This document shows positions 24,981 through 32,933 of a DNA stretch of 64,000 bases, in pieces (position 1 is the first letter of the stretch; every line of letters begins with the position of its first letter). This DNA is from Miltoncostaea sp036826475 (GTDB lineage: Bacteria; Actinomycetota; Thermoleophilia; Miltoncostaeales; Miltoncostaeaceae): positions 1 to 64,000 of the forward strand of contig DAISWG010000001.1 in the NCBI GenBank assembly GCA_036826475.1, given 5' to 3'. Both the position numbers and the translations under genes were made by a program. A model generated the notes under the pieces. It saw nothing but the letters and a program-made list of their open reading frames with translations. It did not search any database and was not told the origin of the DNA.

Positions 24981-25793
24981 TCAGCCCTCCGCCGGCTCGG
25001 GCCCCTGCCCGTCGCGGAACGTCCGCCAGTCGGCCGGCCGCTTCTCCTGGAACGACGCGATGCCCTCCTTCGGCTCCGGTCCGTACACGTGGTTCAGCGC
25101 CATCAGCTCCATCCCGTGGTTGGTGGAGGAGTAGAGCCGGTCGGTGGCGGCGTTCAGCGCGATCTTCGCGAGCCGCAGGCCCTGGGGCGAGCGGCGCAGG
25201 ATCTGGTCGCACCAGCGATCGACCTCCGCGTCGAGCTCCTCCGGCTCGACCACCGCGTTGACCAGCCCCATCCGCAGGGCCTCCTCGGCGCTGTACCAGC
25301 GCGTCAGGAACAGCACCTCGCGGGCCTTCTTCTCCCCCACCACCGCCGGGATGAGCTGGCAGCCCCACCAGAGGGGGGCGCTGCCGATCTTCGGCCCCGC
25401 CTGGCCGAAGCGGCCGGTCGTGTCGGTGATCGTGAGGTCCGAGACCATGTTCAGCTCGTTGCCGCCGCCGATGCACCAGCCGCGGACGCGGCAGATGATC
25501 GGCGTGCCGTTGTTGCGCATCGCGGCCGCGAGGCGGGGGCCGATGATGTGGCCGGCCCGCTTCTCCCGCATCGTGCGGGTGGGCTCCTGCACGTCGCCGC
25601 CGACGCAGAACGCGCGGTCCCCGGCTCCCGTGAACACGATGACCCCCACCGACTCGTCGTCGGCGGCCGCCTCGAACGCCTCGCAGAGCTCCAGCATCGT
25701 CCGGCCACGGAACGCGTTGAGGCGGTCGGGCCGGTTGATCGTGATCGTCGCCCGGCCCCCGCCGACCTCGTAGAGGATGTCCTCGTAGCTCAT
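24981..25793 (-). CDS. Crotonase resembling BadI/MenB (ring-opening or ring-forming hydratase)
   Basis: A 270-residue enoyl-CoA hydratase/isomerase. It closely follows the pattern I recall for 2-ketocyclohexanecarboxyl-CoA hydrolase (BadI) and the related DHNA-CoA synthase MenB: YEDILYEV, INRPDRLNAFRG, GAGDRAFCVGGD, IGGGNELNMVSDLTI, GQAGPKIGS, VVGEKKAREV, and AEEALRMGLVN. The CoA oxyanion glycines are in FCVGGD and GGGNEL. The ATG overlaps the nitroreductase stop (ATGA). A menaquinone role is unlikely here because no men genes are adjacent; cleavage of an alicyclic keto-acyl-CoA fits the operon better. Confidence 0.85.
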   Translation of the reverse strand: MSYEDILYEVGGGRATITINRPDRLNAFRGRTMLELCEAFEAAADDESVGVIVFTGAGDRAFCVGGDVQEPTRTMREKRAGHIIGPRLAAAMRNNGTPIICRVRGWCIGGGNELNMVSDLTITDTTGRFGQAGPKIGSAPLWWGCQLIPAVVGEKKAREVLFLTRWYSAEEALRMGLVNAVVEPEELDAEVDRWCDQILRRSPQGLRLAKIALNAATDRLYSSTNHGMELMALNHVYGPEPKEGIASFQEKRPADWRTFRDGQGPEPAEG

Positions 25794-26824
25794 TCCGCCG
25801 GGAGGAACTTGGCGGCGTCGATGCCGTGCTCCTCCATGAGCCGCTGGAAGGTCTGGCGCATCTCGTCCGGGTAGTCCGGGAGGTCCTCGGTGGCCAGCAC
25901 GCGCTCGGCGTTCTCGCGCAGGCGCGGGCCGAGGTCCCAATCGTCGTCGGCCAGCAGGCGCCGGATCTCGCGGGCCGGGAAGTACATCATCCCCGGGTCG
26001 CGGCCGTGGCGCTCCGCGATGTCGACGACCTCCTCCATGCGCCCGGGCAGCGGCGCCTGCTCCTGGATGAGGCCCTTCGCCTCCAGCATCGCCACCGTCG
26101 CCGGGTCGGACCGCAGCGGCTCGCCGAACGCGTTGTCGTGGAAGAGCTTCTCGTACTTCAGGCGGGGCCGCTGGCCGCCGGCGTCGGGGCGCTCCAGCGG
26201 GTACCCCACCGCCTGGCCCCAGGTGAAGCGGTAGTGCGGGGGGAGCCCGAACGTCTTCTCCACCCCGCCCGGCCTGCGGCCGAACGCGATCAGGATCGTC
26301 CCCAGGCCGAGCCCCGTCGCAGCGATGGTCGCGTTGCCCACGGCCTGCCCGGTCTCGAACCGCAGCAGGTTCTCGGTGCGCTCGGTGGGGAAGCTCATGA
26401 GCCGCGGGATCGTCTGGGTCATCGAGAACTCGTAGTTCCAGCCGTGGTACTTCGACATCGCCCCCGCCAGGCTGACCGTGGAGATGCCGTCCACCGCCCG
26501 CCCGTACCAGGCGTTGAGGTTGGTGAGCCAGATGATCAGGTGGGACGCCTGGTTGATGATCTGGACGTTGAAGCCGGAGACGCACTCCTCCAGCTCGTCC
26601 CACACGTCGCACTCGTCGCGGCGGACGAGGATGGCCTCGGTGCAGTTGATGTTCCCCTGGCACGACGCGAAGCGCGCGGCCTGGAGCATGCTCTCGATCT
26701 TCCACGGCTCGACGGTCCTCGACTCGTCGAAGTACCGGATGCTGCGGCGGTTGCCGAGCGCGCGCGGGACGGGGACGTCCGGGATCCCCGCCGCCGGGGG
26801 CGGACCCGCCTGCTCCTGGGCCAT
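25790..26824 (-). CDS. Nitroreductase-family flavoprotein with long C-terminal extension
   Basis: A 344-residue FMN-dependent oxidoreductase. The first 210 residues match the nitroreductase fold: NRRSIRYFDE (FMN phosphate site), ARFASCQGNINCTEAILV, and GQAVGNATIAATGLGLGTILIAFG, with PPHYRFTWGQAVGYP near 210. About 120 further residues, rich in charged helices, are not part of the standard fold. The ATG at 26824 is preferred with GGGAGA upstream. As the first gene of the operon it may reduce or dehydrogenate a ring intermediate rather than a nitro compound. Its promoter overlaps a TetR operator. Confidence 0.83.
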   Translation of the reverse strand: MAQEQAGPPPAAGIPDVPVPRALGNRRSIRYFDESRTVEPWKIESMLQAARFASCQGNINCTEAILVRRDECDVWDELEECVSGFNVQIINQASHLIIWLTNLNAWYGRAVDGISTVSLAGAMSKYHGWNYEFSMTQTIPRLMSFPTERTENLLRFETGQAVGNATIAATGLGLGTILIAFGRRPGGVEKTFGLPPHYRFTWGQAVGYPLERPDAGGQRPRLKYEKLFHDNAFGEPLRSDPATVAMLEAKGLIQEQAPLPGRMEEVVDIAERHGRDPGMMYFPAREIRRLLADDDWDLGPRLRENAERVLATEDLPDYPDEMRQTFQRLMEEHGIDAAKFLPAE

Positions 26825-26842
26825 CGACGCGTCTCCCTCTGT

Positions 26843-26861
26843 GGGCTTACACTGTAATCCC
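26843..26861. promoter_or_regulatory. TetR operator overlapping two opposed -10 boxes
   Basis: GGG-c-TTACA-C-TGTAA-t-CCC is a 19-base palindrome with one mismatched pair. TACACT (plus strand, 26848-26853) is a -10 box for tetR, and TACAGT (minus strand, 26851-26856) one for the nitroreductase operon. A bound repressor would silence both directions. Confidence 0.75.
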
Positions 26862-26884
26862 ACGCTAGAAGGAGCCGGCGGCCG

Positions 26885-27538
26885 GTGTCAACAGCGCCCG
26901 ACCCACGCGTCCCGCTCTCGCGCGAGCGGATCGTCCGCGCCGCGCTCGCGCTGGTGGACCAAGGCGGGCCGGAGGCGCTCTCGATGCGCCGCCTCGGCGC
27001 CCTCCTGGGCGTGGAGGCGATGTCGCTCTACAAGCACGTCGCCGGGAAGGATGCGATCCTCGACGGCATCCGGGCGCTCCTGATCGAGGACTTCGCCGCC
27101 CGCCTGCCGTCGGGTCCGGTGGGCGACTGGCGGGAGGACCTCGCGGGGTTCGCGCGCGCCTACCGGGCGGTCGGGCGCGACCACCCGCGCGCCTTCCCCC
27201 TCCTGGCCCAGGGGCCGGGGCGCACCTACGTGGTGGGCGCGGGGGTCGCCGAGGAGACCATCGCCCGGCTGACGGCCGCCGGCCTCGACCGCGACGCCGC
27301 GATCCTCGCGCAGCGGACCATCGTGCGATTCGTCCTCGGCGCCGGCCTCATCGACCGGGCGGCCGACGACGCCCCCGCCCCCGTCGGCGAGGACGAGCTG
27401 GCGGCGCTCGCCGCGGAGCACCCGCTGGTGGGCGAGCTGATCCGCTCCATGGACGACCCGGCCACCGACGACGCCCTCTTCGCGTTCGGCCTGGAGCTCC
27501 TGCTGGACGGCATCGCCGCCCGCTTCCCCCCGGGTTAG
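26885..27538 (+). CDS. TetR-family regulator of the adjacent catabolic operon
   Basis: A 217-residue repressor. The N-terminal HTH reads SRERIVRAALALVDQGGPEA, MRRLGALLGVEAMSLYKHVA and KDAILDGI; the C-terminal domain is of the TetR_C type with AFPLLAQGPGR and a hydrophobic ligand pocket. GTG start behind AGAAGGAG. The operator sits between it and the divergent operon. The inducer is probably an acyl-CoA or the acid degraded by that operon. Confidence 0.88.
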   Translation: MSTAPDPRVPLSRERIVRAALALVDQGGPEALSMRRLGALLGVEAMSLYKHVAGKDAILDGIRALLIEDFAARLPSGPVGDWREDLAGFARAYRAVGRDHPRAFPLLAQGPGRTYVVGAGVAEETIARLTAAGLDRDAAILAQRTIVRFVLGAGLIDRAADDAPAPVGEDELAALAAEHPLVGELIRSMDDPATDDALFAFGLELLLDGIAARFPPG

Positions 27539-27562
27539 GCCGTCGAGGCGGCGCGGCCGGCG

Positions 27563-28351
27563 TCAGCGCTGGCACACCGGGCAGCGGTAGCAGGGGCGGT
27601 TCGCGAGCGTGACCGTCCCGATCGCCGACCCGCAGCGGCGGCAGGTCTCCTGGCGGTAGACGTAGGTGCGCTCGGCGCGGCGCATCCGCGAGGCGGGGCG
27701 GCCGATCTCCCGCGGGTCGGTGGTCACGATCCGGCCGCGGCGGACGCCGTCGCGGAGCATCCGGGCCGAGGCGTCCCACACGCACCGCAGCTCGTCCGCC
27801 GACAGCGACCGCGCCTCGCGCTCCGGATCGATGCCGCACACGAACAGCGCCTCCGCGCGGAACACGTTGCCGAGGCCGGCGATGATGCGCTGGTCGAGCA
27901 GGGCGGCGCCGATCGGGACGCGCCGCCGCGCGAGGTCGGCCAGGGCGCGGTCCGGGTCGGCGTCGGGGCGCAGGGGATCGTCGCCGAGGCGCGCGACGAT
28001 CTCCTCCATGCCGGCCTCCCCCACCAGGTCGCAGGCGGTCGGCCCGGAGAGGTCGATGGTGGTCTGCGGCCCCTCCATCCGCAGGCGCACCGCGCCACGC
28101 GGCGGCGGCGGGGGCGACGGGTGCTCGCGGAAGCGCCCGAAGAGGCCGAGGTGGATGTGGAGCACCTCGCCGCCCTCCCACCGGTGGAACAGGTGCTTGC
28201 CGACCGCCTCGACGCCCAGCAGCACCCGCCCGTCCAGCTCGGCCGCGCCCGTCGCGAACCGGCCCTGCGGCGACGACGCCCGGACGGGATGGCCGGCGAG
28301 AAGGGCGTTGTGGCGCCGCGCCGCCCGGTGGATGGTGTGGCCCTCAGGCAC
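27563..28351 (-). CDS. nei: Fpg/Nei-family DNA glycosylase/AP lyase
   Basis: A 262-residue base-excision repair enzyme. After GTG (Met) comes PEGHTIH with the catalytic Pro-Glu pair of Nei-type enzymes, then Lys in GVEAVGKHLFHRW, the H2TH region containing LLDQRIIAGLGNVFRAEALF, and a C-terminal zinc finger with Cys-x2-Cys in CRRCGS and Cys-x2-Cys in CYRCPVCQ. It removes oxidised pyrimidines or similar lesions. Its start overlaps the photolyase gene by eight bases, making a two-gene DNA-repair unit. Confidence 0.92.
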   Translation of the reverse strand: MPEGHTIHRAARRHNALLAGHPVRASSPQGRFATGAAELDGRVLLGVEAVGKHLFHRWEGGEVLHIHLGLFGRFREHPSPPPPPRGAVRLRMEGPQTTIDLSGPTACDLVGEAGMEEIVARLGDDPLRPDADPDRALADLARRRVPIGAALLDQRIIAGLGNVFRAEALFVCGIDPEREARSLSADELRCVWDASARMLRDGVRRGRIVTTDPREIGRPASRMRRAERTYVYRQETCRRCGSAIGTVTLANRPCYRCPVCQR

Positions 28352-29600
28352 GGGCCCGCCGCACCCAGGCCGAGAACGACGCCACGCTCCCGTCGTGCGG
28401 CCGGCGCAGCCACGGCCACGGGTGCACCACCGCCGGCCCGATCGCCGCCGCCCGCCGCCGGAACCCGGGGACCGGCGCGAACGTGACGGCCAGGCGCCGG
28501 CCGGACAGGAGCGCCACCGGGTCGCCCCGGAGGACCGTCAGGTCGCGGCGGGACGCGAGGTCGGCGAGGGTCTCGGCCAGGAACACGAGCCGCTTCCCCG
28601 ACAGCCGCAGCCGGGCCAGCATCGGCGCGTCCCACACGAACACGGCGGGCAGGTCCGGGTGCGCGGCCAGGGCCGGGTCGGCGTCGCCGAGCGACTCCGC
28701 CGTGAGCCACACCGCGTCGGCATCGCCCTCCCCCGACGGGGCGATCGCCACCCCGGAGTTCCAATTGCGCCCGGAGGGAGCGGAGGGGCCGGCCGTCGCC
28801 CCGGGGTCGGAGTCGTGGCGCAGCAGGTCGGGCGCGGGAAGCCGGTGCACGGGGCCGTCGTCCGGGTACGCGGCGATCGGGCAGGCGTCGCGGAGGGCGC
28901 AGCCGTCGCACAGGCCGGGGGCGCGGCGCAGGACCTGGAGGCGGGCGAAGCCGTACCGGCGGCCGGTGGCGGTGCCGGCGACCCACTGCCAGCCGAGCGC
29001 GTTCGCGGCGCGGGACCCGTCCAGGAGGTGGGCGAAGAAGCGGCGCTCGCCGTCGCGCCATGGGAGCCCGTGGCGCACCGACCACTGGCTGGCCATCCAC
29101 ATCCGCGCCTGGTTCGGCACCCACCCGTCGCGCTCCAGCTCGCCCGCCGTGAGGTCCATGCACGACATCCGGCGATCCCACGCCTCCCCGCCACCGCCCC
29201 CGGGCGGCGCCGCGCGCAGCGGCCGCGTCACGCGCCCCCCGAGGCGGGCGTAGAGGTGCCGGGCGTACTCCTGCCACAGCAGCTCGTCGCGGAACCTGCG
29301 GACGTCACGTGCGGGGCCGCCGGCCACGTGGTCCCACAGCCGCGGCAGGTCGATCAGGCCGTGGCGGACGTACGGCGACAGCCGCGACGCGCCCCTGCGC
29401 TCCGGCGGCCACACCTCGTTGCGGGCGCCGGCGTACCCCGCCACCGGCCACGCGGACAGCGCGGCGTCGGCCGCCGCCTGGCCGCCGCGGAACGCAGCGG
29501 ACGGACGCGCCGGGCCGTCACCGGCCAGGTCGCCCAGGTGGCGGTCGACCCACCGGGCGGCCGCCTCCGGGTCGTCGCGAGGCGGCACGGGGAGCTCCAC
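28344..29600 (-). CDS. Photolyase/cryptochrome-like flavoprotein with reversed domain order
   Basis: A 418-residue protein of the photolyase superfamily. The FAD-binding helical domain comes first (about 30-225), with PYVRHGLIDL, RFRDELLWQEYARHLYARLG and MWMASQWSVRHGL, DGSRAANALGWQWVAGTATG. A Cys-rich link follows (Cys231, Cys234, Cys240: CDGCALRDACPI). The Rossmann domain, normally N-terminal, is at 295-395 (AVWLTAESLGDADPALAAH, AVFVWDAP, LVFLAETLADLASR). Domain order is therefore swapped relative to classical photolyases. GTG start at 29600. It is coupled to nei, so a light-dependent repair role is likely but unproven. Confidence 0.82.
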   Translation of the reverse strand: MELPVPPRDDPEAAARWVDRHLGDLAGDGPARPSAAFRGGQAAADAALSAWPVAGYAGARNEVWPPERRGASRLSPYVRHGLIDLPRLWDHVAGGPARDVRRFRDELLWQEYARHLYARLGGRVTRPLRAAPPGGGGGEAWDRRMSCMDLTAGELERDGWVPNQARMWMASQWSVRHGLPWRDGERRFFAHLLDGSRAANALGWQWVAGTATGRRYGFARLQVLRRAPGLCDGCALRDACPIAAYPDDGPVHRLPAPDLLRHDSDPGATAGPSAPSGRNWNSGVAIAPSGEGDADAVWLTAESLGDADPALAAHPDLPAVFVWDAPMLARLRLSGKRLVFLAETLADLASRRDLTVLRGDPVALLSGRRLAVTFAPVPGFRRRAAAIGPAVVHPWPWLRRPHDGSVASFSAWVRRARA

Positions 29601-29621
29601 CCGGCGAGCGTCGCAGAACGA

Positions 29622-29657
29622 CGAGGGGGCGCGCCGGGGATCCGGCGCGCCCCCTCG
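29622..29657 (-). terminator. Strong terminator after isocitrate lyase
   Basis: Arms CGAGGGGGCGCGCCGG and CCGGCGCGCCCCCTCG form a perfect 16-bp stem with loop GGAT, 23 bases past the aceA stop and 21 bases before the photolyase gene. No T-run follows, as is common in such GC-rich genomes. Confidence 0.82.
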
Positions 29658-29680
29658 GGACGATCAGGTGCGACCGACCG

Positions 29681-31933
29681 CTATGCCTTGGCGATCAGCT
29701 TCTCGCGCTCCGCGCTCTCGGAGGCGACCAGCTCGGCCACCTTCTGCGGGTTGACGTCGGCCACGATGATCTCGCCGACCTCGGCGTGGACGGTGTCGAA
29801 GAGGCCCATCTTCAGCAGGCTCTCCGACTGGCGCTGGTTGTCCTCGGTCGGGGTCAGGTAGTGGATCGCCGCCGCCTTGTAGCGGTGGATGAGGAACAGG
29901 TGCAGCAGCGTCATGAGGCGCTTGCGGCGCAGCGACGTGTCGAAGGTGTTCTGGTCGCGCACCGACAGGATCTGCCGGCCGCGCCGGTCCTGGAGCGTCG
30001 CGAACACGATGTTCGCGAGCTTCTCGTCGTCGGCGTCGACCACGGCGAGCTCCAGCAGGTCGCCGCCGGCGGTGTGCGGGCGGAGCCGCACGCGCAGGGT
30101 CTTCTCGACGCCGTGGACCTCGGACCACGCCTCCAGCCAGTCGGCCAGGACCTTCGGCGGCACCTCGGTGGCGACCCGGTGCTGGCTCTGGGTGGAGCCC
30201 TCGCCCATCGCCTTGGTGGTCGCGGTGCGGCCGGAGGCCGCGTCCAGCGCCGCGTCCGCCCGCGGCCCGCCGACCAGGGTCTGCGGGAAGCGGTACGGCG
30301 ACTCGAGCAGGCGGAGCTTCCGCTGCAGGCGCGCGAGCGCCAGCATGCCGTCCTCGCGGAGGGCGGTGGTGAACTCCTCGGCGGCGAGGCCGTCGATCTG
30401 GTGGCCGCCGTACGTCATGAAGTTGAAGACGAAGCCCAGCTTCCCGATCTCCGCGGGGAAGTTGCGCATCTCGTCCTCGCTCATGCCCGTCGTGTCCCAG
30501 TTGAAGGACGGCGACAGGTTGTAGGCGAGCATCTTCTCCGGGTAGACGGCGTGGATCGCGTCGGCGAACTCCTTCGCGTCGGCGAGGTCGGCCGTCTTGG
30601 TCTCCATCCAGAGCAGATCGGCGTACGGCGCCGCCGCGAGCGACTTGGCGACGGCGTACGGGATGCCGCCCTGCACCTGGTAGTAGCCCTCCGGGGTCTG
30701 CGCCAGCTCGGCGTCCCACACCACGTCGACGCCCAGATCGCGGGCCTTCGCGCGGATCTCGTACCAGGACGCCCGCGACGCGAACGCGATCCAGTCGTCG
30801 CGGGAGATGTCCGGGGCGGACTCCTCGTCGCGGCGGAACTCGATCTGGTCGGCGATCGCCTCGGCCAGCGTCTTCAGGCCGGCCTGGGTCTGCCACTCGG
30901 ACAGGAACGCGTCGCCGGCGGCGTCCAGCGCCTCGTTCGCCGTGGCCTCGCCGTTCTTGTAGGCGCTGGCGGTCGAGGAGATCTTGGCCGCGACGCCCGA
31001 GCTCTTCAGCCAGGCGTCGGCCTCCTGGTACTCCAGGTCGCTGATCGCGTGGAGCAGGTGGCCGTTGATCTCGTCGACGCCCTCGGCGTTGAGCTGACGG
31101 AGCGCCGCGAGGTACGCGGTCTTGTAGGACGGGACCGCGACGTTGGTGACGCCCAGGATGAAGGGCTGGTCGCGCTCGTCGCCGCTGCCGTCGATGAGGT
31201 TCGCGGCCTCGGCGTCGGTGCGGGCCACGATGATCCCGGGGACGCCCATGATGTCCAGCTGGAAGCGGGCCGCGTTGAGGCGCTGCACCTGCTCGCTGGA
31301 GGGCACGAGCACCTTGCCGCCCTGGTGGCCGCACTTCTTGGCGCCGGGCTTCTGGTCCTCGATGTGGTAGCCGGGGACGCCCACCTCGACGAAGCGGCGG
31401 ATGAGGTTGCGCACGTGGGCGTCGCCGCCGTGACCGGTGTCGGCGTCGGCGATGATCCAGGGGCGGAAGTCGACCTCGGGAGTCGAGTCGCGCTCGTCCT
31501 GGCTCATGCGCGCACGGGCGAACTTCTGGTTCTTGTCCGCGGTCAGGAGGGCGCGTACGAGGCCGGCGGCCTCATCCGGCACCTGGCTCAGGGGGTAGCT
31601 CGCCAGGTCGGGGCCCGGGTCCTCGGTGGTGGAGCCCTTGGCCGACGTCGCCCAGCCGCCGAGGTAGATGCCCTCGATGCCGGACCGCTTCATCTGCACC
31701 ACCTGGCCGGGCGAGTACGGCCCGAAGCTGGTGATCGACTTCTTGTCGGCGAACAGCTCGCGGAGCCGGGCGTAGAACCCCTCGGCGGCCTCGCGGGCCA
31801 CCGTGTAGTCCTGCGGCACCGTGCCCTGCTGCTCGACGACCTGTCGCGGTGAGTAGAGACGGGTGATCTCGCGGAACCGATCCTGGCCCTGGAACTCCCG
31901 GACCTGATCGATCTCCTCCTCGAATGCCCCCAT
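29681..31933 (-). CDS. aceA: Isocitrate lyase, long form
   Basis: A 750-residue enzyme that splits isocitrate to glyoxylate and succinate, the first step of the glyoxylate shunt. It begins GAFEEEIDQVREFQGQ and has PWIIADADTGHGG, IEDQKPGAKKCGHQGGKVL with catalytic Cys201, and RTDAEAANLIDG. At 750 residues it matches the extended class (like mycobacterial AceA2, about 760) rather than the 430-residue class. ATG at 31933 is fixed by GGGAAGGGGAAC upstream; a TACACT hexamer at 31967-31972 may be the -10. No malate synthase gene is nearby. Confidence 0.94.
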   Translation of the reverse strand: MGAFEEEIDQVREFQGQDRFREITRLYSPRQVVEQQGTVPQDYTVAREAAEGFYARLRELFADKKSITSFGPYSPGQVVQMKRSGIEGIYLGGWATSAKGSTTEDPGPDLASYPLSQVPDEAAGLVRALLTADKNQKFARARMSQDERDSTPEVDFRPWIIADADTGHGGDAHVRNLIRRFVEVGVPGYHIEDQKPGAKKCGHQGGKVLVPSSEQVQRLNAARFQLDIMGVPGIIVARTDAEAANLIDGSGDERDQPFILGVTNVAVPSYKTAYLAALRQLNAEGVDEINGHLLHAISDLEYQEADAWLKSSGVAAKISSTASAYKNGEATANEALDAAGDAFLSEWQTQAGLKTLAEAIADQIEFRRDEESAPDISRDDWIAFASRASWYEIRAKARDLGVDVVWDAELAQTPEGYYQVQGGIPYAVAKSLAAAPYADLLWMETKTADLADAKEFADAIHAVYPEKMLAYNLSPSFNWDTTGMSEDEMRNFPAEIGKLGFVFNFMTYGGHQIDGLAAEEFTTALREDGMLALARLQRKLRLLESPYRFPQTLVGGPRADAALDAASGRTATTKAMGEGSTQSQHRVATEVPPKVLADWLEAWSEVHGVEKTLRVRLRPHTAGGDLLELAVVDADDEKLANIVFATLQDRRGRQILSVRDQNTFDTSLRRKRLMTLLHLFLIHRYKAAAIHYLTPTEDNQRQSESLLKMGLFDTVHAEVGEIIVADVNPQKVAELVASESAEREKLIAKA

Positions 31934-32041
31934 GTTCCCCTTCCCGGTTGTGACCCGTGCCGAGGGAGTGTAGTGCAGGGGCGGAGCACCGGGCACCCGC
32001 GGAACCTGCCCGTCCGGTTAGTGCCGATCCGGGCGCAGCCC

Positions 32042-32281
32042 CTACGCGGCGGCGGGCTCCTCCACCGTCCAGCCGATCCGGACCACGAGGTCGACGTGGC
32101 GGTGGCGGGTGGTCAGGTCGATGGTGACGTCCACCGGATCGGTGATGACCGTCGGGTCGTGCCACTCCTCGTAGGCCAGGTCGATGCGGCCGCGCGCGAA
32201 CTGGTCGGCCAGGTCGCGGAGCTGACGGGCGACGAGCGCGTGCGTCGCGGTCTCGCTGAGGTCGAAGACATGTCGCGCCAT
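32042..32281 (-). CDS. Amphi-Trp domain protein
   Basis: A 79-residue protein matching the small amphi-Trp domain: a helix (LVARQLRDLADQFARGRIDL) followed by two strands of alternating charged and hydrophobic residues (VTIDLTTR, VDLVVRIGWTVEE) with the signature Trp in IGW. GTG-rich surroundings, but the start is an ATG with GGGAGG upstream. The function of this widespread actinobacterial/archaeal domain is not known; a structural or binding role is assumed. Confidence 0.78.
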   Translation of the reverse strand: MARHVFDLSETATHALVARQLRDLADQFARGRIDLAYEEWHDPTVITDPVDVTIDLTTRHRHVDLVVRIGWTVEEPAAA

Positions 32282-32504
32282 GGGTGCCTCCCGGTTCTGC
32301 GGTCTCCGCCGATCGTCCCACACGCCCCGGCCGTCGTGCCTCCGGGCGGCCACGGGCCGGGACTGCGGATCCGCCGCAGCCACCGGCCCCGGCGGGCCCA
32401 TCCCTCGGTGTCGGCGCCGGCAGGGGCGCGACGGGGCCGGCATCTCCGGGAGCATCCCACGGGTTACGCTCGCGGCACCTGAACGGTTCCGGGGAGGAGG
32501 CATC

Positions 32505-32933
32505 ATGCGTTTCCGGATCATCGCCGCCGGCGCCCTTGCCGCGGCGCTCGCGGTGCCGGCGCTCGCGCAGGGACAGCCCGACCGCCACCAGGTCGGGGCC
32601 CTCGTGCCCGCCGGGTCGTCGCTCAACCTGACCTTCGGCATCGTGCCGGAGGGGCAGTTCGCCTTCGGCCTGAAGGTCTCGAGCGACGGCCCCAAGACCC
32701 TGCGGTTGTCGCAGAAGCGCGACAACGGATCCCGGTTCACCGTGCTGCAGCTGCCGAGCGGCGCCGCGGCCGACGCCTGCCAGGGCGCCGCCGGCACCTT
32801 CGTCTGCACGGGCATCACCACGCCGGTCACCCCCGGCGGCCACTCGTGGAACATCCGGCTGCGCAACAGCAGCAACCGTCCCATGAACGTCGTGCTCACC
32901 GTGGTCTGGAAGCCGGTGCAGAGCGCCGGCTGA
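32505..32933 (+). CDS. Small secreted protein of unknown function
   Basis: A 142-residue protein with a clear signal peptide (RFRIIAAGALAAALAVPALA, cleaved before QGQPD). The mature domain is all-beta, with a likely disulphide between the two Cys in ACQGAAGTFVCTG. Repeated Val/Thr/Leu strands suggest an Ig-like fold. GGGGAGGAGG precedes the ATG, and TACGCT at 32464-32469 may be the -10. The stop overlaps the next gene's ATG (TGATG). No homologous family comes to mind. Confidence 0.68.
   Translation: MRFRIIAAGALAAALAVPALAQGQPDRHQVGALVPAGSSLNLTFGIVPEGQFAFGLKVSSDGPKTLRLSQKRDNGSRFTVLQLPSGAAADACQGAAGTFVCTGITTPVTPGGHSWNIRLRNSSNRPMNVVLTVVWKPVQSAG

Noticed and set aside
24981..25793. Assignment as menB (menaquinone synthesis)
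   Set aside because: The crotonase does resemble MenB, but neighbours are a nitroreductase, an acyl-CoA ligase and a TetR regulator with no other men genes, so a catabolic BadI-like role is favoured.
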